From assembly GCF_000826525.2 (NCBI RefSeq), contig NZ_LN651327.1, forward strand, positions 248,001 through 312,000: 64,000 nucleotides of DNA. The letters are read 5' to 3'. Below the pieces are notes generated by a model. It saw only the letters and a list, made by a program, of their open reading frames with translations, was not told the origin of the DNA and did no database searches. The position numbers were made by a program, and so were the translations under genes. Positions 15,751-24,587 of this stretch are shown piece by piece (the stretch's first letter is position 1; the number at the start of each line of letters is the position of its first letter). The DNA comes from Mobilicoccus massiliensis (GTDB lineage Bacteria; Actinomycetota; Actinomycetes; Actinomycetales; Dermatophilaceae).

Positions 15751-16317
15751 TCACCAGGTGCGATAGGAGCCCTTCGAGAGGAAGAAGCCGTGTCGCTTGG
15801 TGTTCGTGCACGTCACCCCGGTCTTGGTGGAGACACAGGTCGTGTCGGCCAGCTTGAGCGCCGTGCCGTAGCGCAGACCGGCCCGCCGCATTCCGTGGGT
15901 GCGGACGACGACATCGCGCTTGGCCGAGAACCACCGCGTGGCCGACCTGTTCGACAACGCTGCAGTGCCCAGCGCGGTGTCACCTGCGCACAGGATGACT
16001 CCCCGGCCGCCGAACAGGTAGAGGGCGTGGCCGTAGTCGACTTCGCATGTCCTGGGCTTCTTGACCTTCCAGGTGCGATTCGTGATGTCGCAACGCACGT
16101 CAGCGCGTCCCCGCTTCACGACCGTCATGTCGCAAGTGATGTTGCCCGACGGTGTCGTGAAGGCAGCCTCGTTGCCGCGCGCCGTGATCGTGCGGACCTT
16201 CGCGGCGCTCTTCGAGGTGGACGCCGGATGGGTGCCGGCCGAGGCTGCGGGGATGCCTACGGATGTCAGGGCCAGCGCCGCGGATGCGGCGGCCGCGAGT
16301 AGGACGCGAGTGTTCAT
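15751..16317 (-). CDS. Secreted protein of unknown function
   Basis: 188 residues. Starts with a clear signal peptide: MNTR, hydrophobic LLAAAASAALALTSVGIP, then AASAG with a cleavage site near residue 28. The mature part is basic and has six Cys (TCDMTVV, VRCDITN, RTCEVDY, ILCAGD, TTCVST, TCTNTK), suggesting disulfides, with FTTPSGNITCDM near its start, a pattern I know from DUF6636-type secreted actinobacterial proteins. AGGGGA precedes the ATG at 16317. Longer start options upstream lack a signal peptide. Confidence 0.8.
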   Translation of the reverse strand: MNTRVLLAAAASAALALTSVGIPAASAGTHPASTSKSAAKVRTITARGNEAAFTTPSGNITCDMTVVKRGRADVRCDITNRTWKVKKPRTCEVDYGHALYLFGGRGVILCAGDTALGTAALSNRSATRWFSAKRDVVVRTHGMRRAGLRYGTALKLADTTCVSTKTGVTCTNTKRHGFFLSKGSYRTW

Positions 16318-16458
16318 GGTGATTCCCCTCGTGTAGTCGAGGTGTCGCCGGTCAGCCCCCTGCGTCATGTGCGAACACCTCGCGAATACCGTACGCACCG
16401 AAATCTCCCGCGGTGCGCGAACACGCAGCCGAGTCCGAATGCCTGAGAACGAGGCGGT

Positions 16459-16512
16459 CGCTCGAACAGGCTCTTTCACCCCCTCTATCGGATGAAAGAG
16501 CCTGTTCGAGCG
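16459..16512. terminator. Strong 20-bp hairpin, terminator of arfB and member of a dispersed repeat family
   Basis: CGCTCGAACAGGCTCTTTCA at 16459-16478 is perfectly inverted at 16493-16512 with a 14-base loop. It lies 3 bases past the arfB stop, so it is the likely terminator of that gene on the - strand. The word CTCGAACAGGC recurs at 23687 and, in altered form, in the array at 38291-38589. Confidence 0.75.
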
Positions 16513-16514
16513 GT

Positions 16515-16940
16515 TCAATCCTGGGGTCGGCCGCGGCCTCGCTTGATCTCCGAGCGGCGTTTCTTGCCGGCGAGGCGGCGTTCCTGGGATCCGCGGGTCG
16601 GGCGCGTCGCGCGGCGGGGCGGTTGAGGGGGTGCGATGGCCTCGCGGAGGAGTTGGGCGAGCCGCTCTCGGGCTGCCCGACGGTTGGCGAGCTGGCTACG
16701 GTGTTCGGCGACCGCGAGCGTGAGCTGCCCGTCGACGAGACGGCGGGCGAGGCGAGCGAGCGCGCGCTGCCGCAGCGGCTCCGGCAGCGACGGCGAGCCG
16801 GCCACGTCGAACGTCAGCTCCACGCGCGAGTCCGCGGTGTTGACACCCTGGCCGCCGGGTCCGGAGGAATGGGAGAAGCGTTCGCGCAGCTCGGAGGCGG
16901 GAATGCGCACCCGATCGCTCACCACCAGCTCGCCGTCCAT
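16515..16940 (-). CDS. arfB: Peptidyl-tRNA hydrolase ArfB (ribosome rescue)
   Basis: 141 residues, the usual size. The GGQ motif is at residues 29-31 in SHSSGPGGQGVNTADS, and the basic C-terminal tail (RRLAGKKRRSEIKRGRGR) is the part that enters the empty mRNA channel. ArfB hydrolyses peptidyl-tRNA on stalled ribosomes. Divergent from the methyltransferase with only 39 bp between starts. Confidence 0.92.
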   Translation of the reverse strand: MDGELVVSDRVRIPASELRERFSHSSGPGGQGVNTADSRVELTFDVAGSPSLPEPLRQRALARLARRLVDGQLTLAVAEHRSQLANRRAARERLAQLLREAIAPPQPPRRATRPTRGSQERRLAGKKRRSEIKRGRGRPQD

Positions 16941-16979
16941 GCCGCAATCCTCTCAAGCGGGCATGGCTACGCTGACCGC

Positions 16980-17597
16980 ATGGCCACAGACTTCGACGCC
17001 GCGGCAGCCGAGTGGGACACCCCGGAGAAGGTCGAACGATCCCGGGTGCTCGCGCACGAGATCCTCCGGCGGGTGCCGGTGCAGCAGGACTGGGTCGCCC
17101 TCGACGTGGGTGCGGGCACGGGCCAGTTGAGCTGGGTGGTGGGTCCGCACGTGGCCCGGATGATCGTCACCGACCCCTCCGGCGGGATGCTCGACGTCGC
17201 ACGCACCCGCGCCGAGGACGACCCCGACCGCTACGACGTGCGGCAGGTCGACCTCACGAGCGAACCGCTCGGGGAGAAGGTCGACCTCGTCATCAGCGCG
17301 ATGACCCTGCACCACGTGCCCGATACCCAGGCCCTCCTCCAGGCTCTGCGCGAGACGCTGTACCCCGGTGGCTGGATCGCGCTCGCCGATCTCGACGCCG
17401 ACCCCGAGAACCTCTTCCACGACGACGACCACGACGGGCACCGCGGCATCGACCGCGACGACCTCGCGGCCCGGTTGCGCGACCTCGGATTCGACGATGT
17501 CACCACCGAGACCGCTGCGACCGTGTTCAAGAACAAACACGGCATCGAGCGCGAGTTCAGCGTCTTCCTCGCGACGGGCCGACTCCCGCGTACCTGA
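16980..17597 (+). CDS. SAM-dependent class I methyltransferase
   Basis: 205 residues. SAM motif I is LDVGAGTGQLSW near 42, the acidic motif II VTDPSGGML, and motif for the product region DLVISAMTLHHVPD and LYPGGWIALADLD. Substrate not known. The ATG at 16980 has no clear ribosome site; the short distance to arfB suggests a near-leaderless message. Ends before the hairpin at 17693. Confidence 0.82.
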   Translation: MATDFDAAAAEWDTPEKVERSRVLAHEILRRVPVQQDWVALDVGAGTGQLSWVVGPHVARMIVTDPSGGMLDVARTRAEDDPDRYDVRQVDLTSEPLGEKVDLVISAMTLHHVPDTQALLQALRETLYPGGWIALADLDADPENLFHDDDHDGHRGIDRDDLAARLRDLGFDDVTTETAATVFKNKHGIEREFSVFLATGRLPRT

Positions 17598-17692
17598 GGC
17601 GATTGGCGGTCAGGTCCCCGGCACCGCTCGACAACGGGCCTCGAGCTACGACGCGGACGACACCCACACGATCCGCGTGTTCCCGAGTTCAA

Positions 17693-17733
17693 ATCTGCTC
17701 ACGTGTTCACGTGAAATGAACACGTGAGCAGAT
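17693..17733. terminator. Bidirectional hairpin terminator
   Basis: A 17-bp perfect stem (17693-17709 with 17717-17733) and a 7-base loop CGTGAAA. It lies between the methyltransferase stop (17597) and the convergent nitrite-reductase-like gene (ends 17744). The arms contain CACGTG twice. Confidence 0.75.
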
Positions 17734-17743
17734 TGAACACTCG

Positions 17744-20551
17744 TCAGTCGGTGACCTTCACGACCCCGTGAGCGCCCTGTTCGGCGTCGCTCATGAGGTG
17801 CGAGACGACGGGGTAGTGGCCGGCCTCCGGGAAGGTGAGCTCGACGAATCCACCCTGGGCCGGCTGGAGGGCGAGCGCCTGGGAGCCGCCGCCGGTGCTG
17901 CCGAACGCGTCCTTGCCCCTCTTGAGCAGGTAGGCGCCCTCGGAGTAGACGGTGTCGAACTGGCCGCCGACGACGTGCAGGCTGCTCGCGACGTTCGGGC
18001 CGAGGTCGACACCCCAGATGCGGACGCGCTCGCCGACCTTGCTCGTGAGGGGGAACTGGTCGTACTGGTTGGCGATGCCGTTGAACGTGACGAAGTCGTG
18101 GGTGCGGTTGCCGATCTTCGTCGCGTCGACGTCGACGGCCTGATCGGCCGAGCCCGCCGCCTTACCCTGCGCGTCGGTGGCGACGTACGCCTCCGACTGC
18201 ACGAGCACGTAACTGTGATCGACCGCCGGCAGATCCTTGGGCTCGATGACGACCGCGCCCGCCATGCCCGCGGCGATGTGGCTCGACATCGGGTGGGTGG
18301 AGCAGTGGTACATCCACGCGCCCGCACGTCCGGCGGTGAATCGGTAGACGAGGGACTCACCCGGGGCGATCGTGCGCATCGGCTTGTCGGGGGCGAGGGC
18401 GCCCGCGTGGAAGTCGATCGAGTGCCCCATCGTGCCGTCGTTCTTCAACGTGATCTCGAAGATGTCGCCGACCCGGCCGTGCAGGGTGGGCCCGAGGTGG
18501 CCGTCGTTGAACGTCCACCGTCGCTGCCAGACGCCGGGGGCGACCTCGAGCGGGATCTCCGTGGCCGTGAGCGTGAGCCGGTGGAGCGTCGGCGAGCCGT
18601 CGGAGTTCGCGGGCGGCAGCGGCGCGAGGCGCGGGTCGACGTGCGTCGTGAGCTTCGCGTCGGGCACGGCCATGACCCGGTTCGTCGTGCCGGGGGCCAT
18701 CCCTGACATGCCGGCCATGCCGGACATGTCGTGGCCTCCGTGCTGGCCGCCCTGCGCGGCGTTCGCATCGGACGCGGCTGCGTCACCGCCGTTGACGAGG
18801 ACGTCGAACACCATTCCCATCTGCCGGTGACCGGCGATGCTGCACCAGCCCTGGGTGGCGGCACCGATGACTCCGGCGTCGACCTCGGCGCGCTCACCGG
18901 GGGCGAGGCGCCCGGAGTCCGCGCCGGCGATGACGAGGTCGTGGACCTGGGCGGGGTCGTCGTTGACGAGGTCGATGACGAGGCGGTCACCCGCGTTCAC
19001 CGTGACGCTCGCCGGCTCGAAGCGCATGTCCTTCGCGCTCACCGAGATTCGCACCGTCTGCCCGGTCGCCGGTGCCGTGCCACCGGCGGCGGCCCCGAGG
19101 GCTCCCGGGGTGGCGAAGCCGGCCCCGGCGGGGTCGACGCCGATGCCGAGGACGATCGCGAGTCCGAGCACCGAGAGGCTGGTCACGAGCTGGCCGGCCG
19201 ACCAGAACGGCGTGCGGCTCTCTCGTGGGGCACCGCCGGTGACCGGCTCGCCGAGTTCGACGGCCCTCTTGGCGCGCGCGTTCGTGCGCAGGCCGCGGAA
19301 CACCAGGGGCAGGAACCACACGAGGCCGATGAGCCCGACGAGCGAGGTCGTCACGCTCACCCAGCTCGGGACGGGGAGGAGCAGGAACAGCAGGCCGCCG
19401 TTGACGAGGACGAGACGCAGGGTCGCGTGGCGGTCGAACTCCGCGATCGTCGCGCGGACGACGGCCGGGCCACCGCCGAGGACGGTCGGGATGAGGTAGC
19501 TGAGGGCCCCCATGAGGATCTGCAGGGCGACACCGACCGCGGCGACGCCCGCCACCGGGGTCATGCGGTCGACGACCGAGGCCCACCCGCTGTCGCCGGG
19601 GCCGGCCGTCGCGAGGATCCACCCCACCCACAGCAGCCCGACGACGGCCCACGGCAGCGACGCGGCGACCGACGCGGGCGCGAACTCGCGCGGTGGCTTG
19701 GTGCGCAACGGGGCGAGGATCGCGCGACCCCACCAGGCGACTCCGCCGGTGTAGACGAGCAGGCCGAGCAGCGAGACCGGCATGATCCCCGAGAGCGCGC
19801 CGCCGAGGAGGGTGACGAGCCCGATGAGCAGCAGCGGCAGGGCCTGACGGGCGAACGCATCGGCCCGCGGATCCATGCGCGTGCGCAGCAGCGTCGGCCA
19901 GAACGTGACGAGCGTGCCGAGGATCGTCAGCCCCACCCAGCCGAGGAGGTTGGCCATCGTGTGGGCGAGAAGGAGTCGGCCGTGCCACGACCCGGGCGCG
20001 CCACCGGGGATCGAGGCGAGCAGGCCGCCGAACGTCGCCCCGACCGCGAGGCTCAGCCCCGCGGCGAGGTAGTAGTGGATCGTCACGCGGAAGCGCCCGG
20101 GCAGGGAGCCGCGCAGCATCTGCCAGAGCACCGCCACGTGCCAGAGCACGGCGAGCCCGACGAGCGTCGCGCCCGCGGCCGCGAGGGGACCGATGCCCGC
20201 GGGGACGCCGACGAGCACGAGCGTCGCGCCGGCGAGCACCATGACGATGCGGATCGACTGCTCCCGGCGAGAGGCCTCGGTCTGGGGCGTCTTGAGCAGG
20301 GCGTCGGCGAAGTAGCGGCTCCACACGAGGATCGCGTGGGTGAGCGCACCGAGCAGCACGAGGTGGATCATCAGCCACGTCGACTCCGGGATGAATCGGT
20401 GCCCCAGCGACACGGCAGCGGCCGCGACCAGCCAGAACACGGACGGGTAGTCGCGCAGCGGCCAGCGGCGTCGTCGCAGGTCAGGGGTCTGCGCGGGGGA
20501 GTCGGAACCGCGGAGGGGGATGCGGGTGCCGAGGTCAGTGGGTGCGGGCAC
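17744..20551 (-). CDS. Membrane-anchored copper nitrite reductase-like fusion (TM domain, cupredoxin, multicopper oxidase)
   Basis: 935 residues in three parts. Residues about 30-460 hold some 11 membrane helices. Residues about 495-590 are a cupredoxin with His in VHDLVIAG and Cys570 in WCSIAGHRQMGM. After a His/Gly/Met-rich linker, residues about 640-935 match NirK: type 1 and type 2 copper ligands in GHSIDFHAG, His749 and Cys750 in MYHCSTHPMSSHIAAGM, then SLHVVGGQFDTVY and SHLMSDAEQGAHG. NirK reduces nitrite to NO outside the membrane. A laccase-like oxidase role is the alternative. GTG start; overlaps the upstream NnrS-like gene by 17 bp. Confidence 0.82.
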   Translation of the reverse strand: MPAPTDLGTRIPLRGSDSPAQTPDLRRRRWPLRDYPSVFWLVAAAAVSLGHRFIPESTWLMIHLVLLGALTHAILVWSRYFADALLKTPQTEASRREQSIRIVMVLAGATLVLVGVPAGIGPLAAAGATLVGLAVLWHVAVLWQMLRGSLPGRFRVTIHYYLAAGLSLAVGATFGGLLASIPGGAPGSWHGRLLLAHTMANLLGWVGLTILGTLVTFWPTLLRTRMDPRADAFARQALPLLLIGLVTLLGGALSGIMPVSLLGLLVYTGGVAWWGRAILAPLRTKPPREFAPASVAASLPWAVVGLLWVGWILATAGPGDSGWASVVDRMTPVAGVAAVGVALQILMGALSYLIPTVLGGGPAVVRATIAEFDRHATLRLVLVNGGLLFLLLPVPSWVSVTTSLVGLIGLVWFLPLVFRGLRTNARAKRAVELGEPVTGGAPRESRTPFWSAGQLVTSLSVLGLAIVLGIGVDPAGAGFATPGALGAAAGGTAPATGQTVRISVSAKDMRFEPASVTVNAGDRLVIDLVNDDPAQVHDLVIAGADSGRLAPGERAEVDAGVIGAATQGWCSIAGHRQMGMVFDVLVNGGDAAASDANAAQGGQHGGHDMSGMAGMSGMAPGTTNRVMAVPDAKLTTHVDPRLAPLPPANSDGSPTLHRLTLTATEIPLEVAPGVWQRRWTFNDGHLGPTLHGRVGDIFEITLKNDGTMGHSIDFHAGALAPDKPMRTIAPGESLVYRFTAGRAGAWMYHCSTHPMSSHIAAGMAGAVVIEPKDLPAVDHSYVLVQSEAYVATDAQGKAAGSADQAVDVDATKIGNRTHDFVTFNGIANQYDQFPLTSKVGERVRIWGVDLGPNVASSLHVVGGQFDTVYSEGAYLLKRGKDAFGSTGGGSQALALQPAQGGFVELTFPEAGHYPVVSHLMSDAEQGAHGVVKVTD

Positions 20552-21668
20552 GATGAGTCACCACCAGGACGAACGAGACGAGCATGAACACGAGAAGGGA
20601 GACGACCGTGACGACCGAGCCGGCCTGCCACACGGGCTCGGCGGGCAGGCCGAGAGCGACGGCGGCGTCGGCGCCGAACCGCAGCGCGAGACCCGCGTGG
20701 AGCAGGAGGAGTGGCAGCCACGAGACGGGGCGATACGGCAACTGACGGCCGAGCACCGCGGGCAGGATGATCGGCGCGTGGGCCATGACCATCGAGACGG
20801 CGAAACCGAGGAAGACGCCGTGGACGGTGACGTCGTAGGCGGGCTGCGCGGCGGGGACGCCGACGACCAGCCAGGCGGCGCCGGCGAGTGCGAGCCAGAC
20901 GTACCCGAGCAGGAGGGCGGCGGCGTTGAACCGGCGCAGGCCGTCGGTGCGGATGAAGCGACGAGCGACGTCGTCCCGCATCAGCCACAGGGCGAGAGCG
21001 AGCATCGCGGCGCCGAAGACCCGGGTCCCGATCTGGGGGAGGACCACCGAGAGCAGCGCCGCGAACGTCATCGTCCCGCCGAGGACGAGCAGCCGGGTGG
21101 GCGCGGCGGGGCCGAGGGTGAGGATCGCGAGCTCGGTGCGTTCGGAGGCGATCGTGAGGACGACGAACGTCGCGAGCAGGCAGGCGATCGCGGGTAGCGG
21201 CGCCCACAGCCACAGGATCGCGGCGAGCAGGGCGGCGACCGCCGAGAGGCCCTCGACCGCAACGACAGTCGCGTGGGCGCGCTGCCACAACGCCACGTAG
21301 ACCGCGACGAACACGAGAGCGCCCTGCACGAGCAGGAGCGCTCCGACGATCGGCGGGGCACCGAGAACGAGGGCCAGGCTGCCCGCGGCGAGCGTCGCCG
21401 GTGCGAGCAGCGCCCACGAACGACCGAGCGACTGGGCGCGCTCGAGCGAGATCACGGTGCCGAGGAAGCCGAGCACCATGACCACGCCGTGCAGCATTCC
21501 CAGACGCGACGACTCGACCGGCGCCCACACGCCCACGCGCACCAGGGCCGCGTCGAGGCCGGCGAGCAGACTGGCGCCGCCGAGGGCGAGGAGGGCGGTC
21601 CGCACGCGAGGGGTGTTCGCGCGCGAACGGGTGGGATGCGACGACCGGCGCCCTGCTGCCGGTGTCAC
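20535..21668 (-). CDS. NnrS-like multi-helix membrane protein
   Basis: 377 residues with about 12 membrane helices. LGMLHGVVMVLGFLGTVI near 57 and TVHGVFLGFAVSMVMAHAPIILP near 270 resemble the His-containing helices of NnrS, a haem- and copper-binding membrane protein linked to nitric oxide stress. Between the nitrite reductase-like gene (17-bp overlap) and the DUF2249 gene, all on one strand, so NO or nitrite chemistry is plausible. Family assignment is by pattern only. Confidence 0.65.
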   Translation of the reverse strand: MTPAAGRRSSHPTRSRANTPRVRTALLALGGASLLAGLDAALVRVGVWAPVESSRLGMLHGVVMVLGFLGTVISLERAQSLGRSWALLAPATLAAGSLALVLGAPPIVGALLLVQGALVFVAVYVALWQRAHATVVAVEGLSAVAALLAAILWLWAPLPAIACLLATFVVLTIASERTELAILTLGPAAPTRLLVLGGTMTFAALLSVVLPQIGTRVFGAAMLALALWLMRDDVARRFIRTDGLRRFNAAALLLGYVWLALAGAAWLVVGVPAAQPAYDVTVHGVFLGFAVSMVMAHAPIILPAVLGRQLPYRPVSWLPLLLLHAGLALRFGADAAVALGLPAEPVWQAGSVVTVVSLLVFMLVSFVLVVTHRARTH

Positions 21669-21703
21669 ACCGGAGGCAGGGCGCGAGAAGGTCTGGGCAG
21701 TGG

Positions 21704-22042
21704 TCAGGGCGCGACCTTGGTGAACGTGACGCGGACGCCATCACCTGCGGCGATGTCGGCCTCGCGGTCGATGTAGCCGATCTCGACGGAGTCGCCGAAG
21801 GCGTCGCGCACCTGGTCGAGCAGCGGCAGCGGGTCGTGCGGTGCGTGGAGGATCATGGCGGCGCCGGGGCGCACCTGCGAGATCGCCCCGAGGATCGCGC
21901 CGTGGCGGATCGCGCCCGGGATGACACGAGCGTCGAGAACGGGCAGGTCACCGTGGTTGCAGCCACAGCCGCAGCCGCCACCATCGCTGGTGGCGCCGGG
22001 GTTCGCGGCGGGCTTCTCGGTGAGGGGGATCTGCTGGGTCAT
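21704..22042 (-). CDS. DUF2249 protein with N-terminal Cys cluster
   Basis: 112 residues. Residues about 20-30 have GGGCGCGCNHG, three Cys and a His that could bind metal. The rest has the DUF2249 pattern: LDARVIPGAIRHGAILGA, then MILHAPHDPLPLLDQV and a C-terminal beta-rich end. DUF2249 genes often sit beside nitrite, nitrate or NO genes, as here. GGAGACCCC lies before the ATG. First gene of the - strand unit ending at 17744. Confidence 0.78.
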   Translation of the reverse strand: MTQQIPLTEKPAANPGATSDGGGCGCGCNHGDLPVLDARVIPGAIRHGAILGAISQVRPGAAMILHAPHDPLPLLDQVRDAFGDSVEIGYIDREADIAAGDGVRVTFTKVAP

Positions 22043-22090
22043 GGGGTCTCCTCGACGGGCGCGTGTGTGGGTCGTTCTCCGTTCGATCCA

Positions 22091-22120
22091 ATTATTACAG
22101 TCCACGGCGTGAAAAATAAG
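22091..22120 (-). promoter_or_regulatory. AT-rich promoter candidate for the nitrite/NO unit
   Basis: The + strand has ATTATTA at 22091-22097, giving TAATAAT on the - strand, a good -10 box 49 bp upstream of the DUF2249 start. The A+T-rich run to 22120 stands out in this GC-rich window. No convincing -35 box at the right distance, so an activator may be needed. Confidence 0.35.
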
Positions 22121-22290
22121 TGGGGACGTCGAGTGCGGAGCGCGGTGTGCCTCACATTCGGGCCTCGTTCCCCGTCTTCGGTCCACCACCTGGACGCTCG
22201 TCTCGCCTCCTGACCGTGACGCCCGAGGTCGCGGCGGCAGGTGTGGTGCTCGCCTCGCGTCAGGGGGTGCGGGTGCGCAAGGCTGGGCGC

Positions 22291-23187
22291 ATGAAGCCGT
22301 GGACCGTAGCCGACATCCCCGACCAGACCGGCCGCGTGGCGGTCGTCACCGGCGCGAACTCCGGAATCGGACTCGTCGCCGCACGCGAGCTGGCCGAGGC
22401 CGGCGCGTACGTCGTCATGGCCTGCCGCAACCTCGACAAGGCGAACGAGGCGCGGAGCACGGTGCCTGGCGGCGACGACCACTCCGAGGTGCGACACCTC
22501 GACCTCGCCGACCTCGACAGCGTGCGGGCCTTCGCCGACGGCGTCTCCGACTGGCGCATCGACGTGCTCATCAACAACGCCGGCGTCATGGCGATCCCCG
22601 AACAGCGCACCGCCCAGGGGCACGAGATGCAGTTCGGGGTCAACGTGCTCGGCCACTTCCTGCTCACGTCGCTGCTACTGCCCAAGTTGACCGACCGGGT
22701 CGTCTGGCTGAGTTCACTCGCGCATCGCTGGGGCGGCCTCGATCTCGACGACCTCGATTGGCGCCGCCGCCCGTACTCGCGGTGGAAGGCCTACGGCGCG
22801 AGCAAACTCGGCGACCTCCTGCTCGCCTACGAGTTGCAGCGACGACTGCTCCGCGTGGGGTCGGGCCTGCGGTCGATGGCCGCGCACCCCGGCACGGCGG
22901 CCACCGCGCTCTTCAGCCACACGGGGATCATCCCGTTCGGTCGAGTGGCGGAGCGTCTCGTCCCGGTCCTCGGGCAGTCGGCGGAGGCCGGCGCCCTGCC
23001 CGAGCTCTACGCCGCGACGATCCCCGACCTGCCGGGCGGCAGCTACATCGGCCCCCACGCGGCCCGCGAATGGCGGGGCCACCCCCGTCCCGTCGGGTCG
23101 AGCATGTCTTCGCACGACCGCGACCTCGCCGCCGCGCTGTGGGACAGGTGCGAGGAGATGTCGGGCTCTGGGCCCTGGCCGCGCTGA
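22291..23187 (+). CDS. Short-chain dehydrogenase/reductase (retinol-dehydrogenase type)
   Basis: 298 residues. Seen: cofactor motif [16 protein letters not shown] near 22, NNAGVMA near 93, a Ser in VVWLSSLAH and the catalytic YGASK. The opening [15 protein letters not shown] is common in actinobacterial SDRs of this group. Substrate unknown. I use the ATG at 22291; longer upstream readings have poor codon character. Confidence 0.85.
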   Translation: MKPWTVADIPDQTGRVAVVTGANSGIGLVAARELAEAGAYVVMACRNLDKANEARSTVPGGDDHSEVRHLDLADLDSVRAFADGVSDWRIDVLINNAGVMAIPEQRTAQGHEMQFGVNVLGHFLLTSLLLPKLTDRVVWLSSLAHRWGGLDLDDLDWRRRPYSRWKAYGASKLGDLLLAYELQRRLLRVGSGLRSMAAHPGTAATALFSHTGIIPFGRVAERLVPVLGQSAEAGALPELYAATIPDLPGGSYIGPHAAREWRGHPRPVGSSMSSHDRDLAAALWDRCEEMSGSGPWPR

Positions 23188-23246
23188 GAGCCGCGCGCCG
23201 ACCCGCCGGAGCTGCGCCCGGCATGGGGTACTTGCAGTATGGAGTC

Positions 23247-23669
23247 ATGAGCTACGACCTCGAACGGTTCGTCTCCGCGCAGGACGAAGGCACCTACGAC
23301 CAGGCGCTCGCCGAACTGCGGGCCGGGCGCAAGACGAGCCACTGGATGTGGTTCGTGTTTCCGCAGATCGCAGGGCTGGGCAGCAGCCCCATGGCGCAGA
23401 AATATGCGATCGCCGGGGCGGACGAGGCACGCGCCTACCTCGCCCATCCCGTGCTCGGTCCTCGTCTGGCGGAGGCGAGCCGGGCCGCACTGGAGTCGGG
23501 CACGACCGACCCCGACGTTCTCCTCGGTGGCATCGACGCGATGAAGTTCCGCAGCTCGATGACGTTGTTCCAGGCCGTATCGGACGACGACGCGCAGGCC
23601 CTGTTCACCGACGTACTCGAGACGTTCTACGGAGGCGAGCCCGACCCCGAGACCCTGAACCGCCTCTGA
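23247..23669 (+). CDS. DUF1810 family protein
   Basis: 140 residues, the normal family size. Seen: LERFVSAQ at the start, HWMWFVFPQIAGLGSSP near 32, YAIAGADEARAYLAHPVLGPRL, and FRSSMTLFQAV near the end. Calpastatin-like in some annotations but without known function. Followed by a hairpin at 23711-23729. Confidence 0.85.
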   Translation: MSYDLERFVSAQDEGTYDQALAELRAGRKTSHWMWFVFPQIAGLGSSPMAQKYAIAGADEARAYLAHPVLGPRLAEASRAALESGTTDPDVLLGGIDAMKFRSSMTLFQAVSDDDAQALFTDVLETFYGGEPDPETLNRL

Positions 23670-23710
23670 TCCCGCCCCCCGACAAGGCTCGAACAGGCGC
23701 CTTCACCCGC

Positions 23711-23729
23711 GCCCGGACAGGGTCCGGGC
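23711..23729 (+). terminator. Small hairpin after the DUF1810 gene
   Basis: GCCCGGAC-AGG-GTCCGGGC: an 8-bp perfect stem with a 3-base loop, 42 bp after the stop codon. Just before it, at 23687-23697, is CTCGAACAGGC, one arm of the repeat hairpin at 16459. Confidence 0.5.
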
Positions 23730-23770
23730 AACGACGACGACCCTGCCGTCCGGGTGGCTAGGTTGGGCGC

Positions 23771-24520
23771 GTGGGGGTTGAGGACGAACGGCGGCGACTC
23801 GGTGGCGCCTTCGCGGAGGGCGGCGCCGCGTACGCCCGACTGCGGCCGAGCTACCCGCGCGAGGCCGTGGCGTGGATGATCGCCGAAGTACCGCCCGGGG
23901 TCGTCGCCGATGTCGGTGCGGGCACGGGCAAGCTCACGCGGCTGCTCGTCGACCTCGAACGGGACGTCGTCGCGGTCGAGCCCAGCACCGACATGGCGAT
24001 GCAGCTGCGTGAGGGGCTCCCCGCGGTCGACGTCCGCGTGGGTAGCGGTGAGTCGACCGGTCTCGACGACGCGTCGGCGGCTGCCGTCTGCTACGGGCAG
24101 GCCTGGCACTGGGTCGAACCGGGGCAGGGCACGACCGAGGCCGCCCGCGTTCTGCGCCCGGGCGGGGTGCTCGGGCTCGTCTGGAACTACATGGACACCG
24201 GCGATTCGCGGGTCGACGCCGTCAACCAGGCCATGCACGTTCTCGACCCCGGAGTGCTCGACAAGTCCGAGAGTGCCGGCGACGTCGGGGCCCCGTTCGG
24301 CCACCACGAGAACCGCGAGTTCCGTTGGGCTTGGTCGATGACGACGAGCGATCTCGCCGAACTCGTCACCACCCGCAGCTACTACCTGGCCCGACCCGAG
24401 CCGGAGCGTGCCGAGATCCGCGCCGCGGTCACGGCGGCCGTCGAGCAGCACTTCGGCCCGGCCGGCGCGAACGTCGAACTGCCACAGGTCACGTCGGTGC
24501 ACCGCTTCCTCCGGCCCTGA
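23771..24520 (+). CDS. SAM-dependent methyltransferase
   Basis: 249 residues. Opens with FAEGGAAYARLRPSYP, typical of a family of methyltransferases, then motif I VADVGAGTGKLTRLL near 46, VEPSTDM, and ARVLRPGGVLGLVWN. Substrate unknown. GTG start at 23771. No link to the genes on either side is apparent. Confidence 0.85.
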   Translation: MGVEDERRRLGGAFAEGGAAYARLRPSYPREAVAWMIAEVPPGVVADVGAGTGKLTRLLVDLERDVVAVEPSTDMAMQLREGLPAVDVRVGSGESTGLDDASAAAVCYGQAWHWVEPGQGTTEAARVLRPGGVLGLVWNYMDTGDSRVDAVNQAMHVLDPGVLDKSESAGDVGAPFGHHENREFRWAWSMTTSDLAELVTTRSYYLARPEPERAEIRAAVTAAVEQHFGPAGANVELPQVTSVHRFLRP

Positions 24521-24587
24521 CGCGACGCGTCGTCGTCGGGAGATGCCCACCGGTGGTTCACCTCGTGTCCCGACGGTGGTCATCGTC

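Noticed and set aside
18731..20587. 618-codon + strand frame opposite the nitrite-reductase-like gene
   Set aside because: Low-complexity Arg/Asp/Glu-rich reading, complementary to a well-supported gene.
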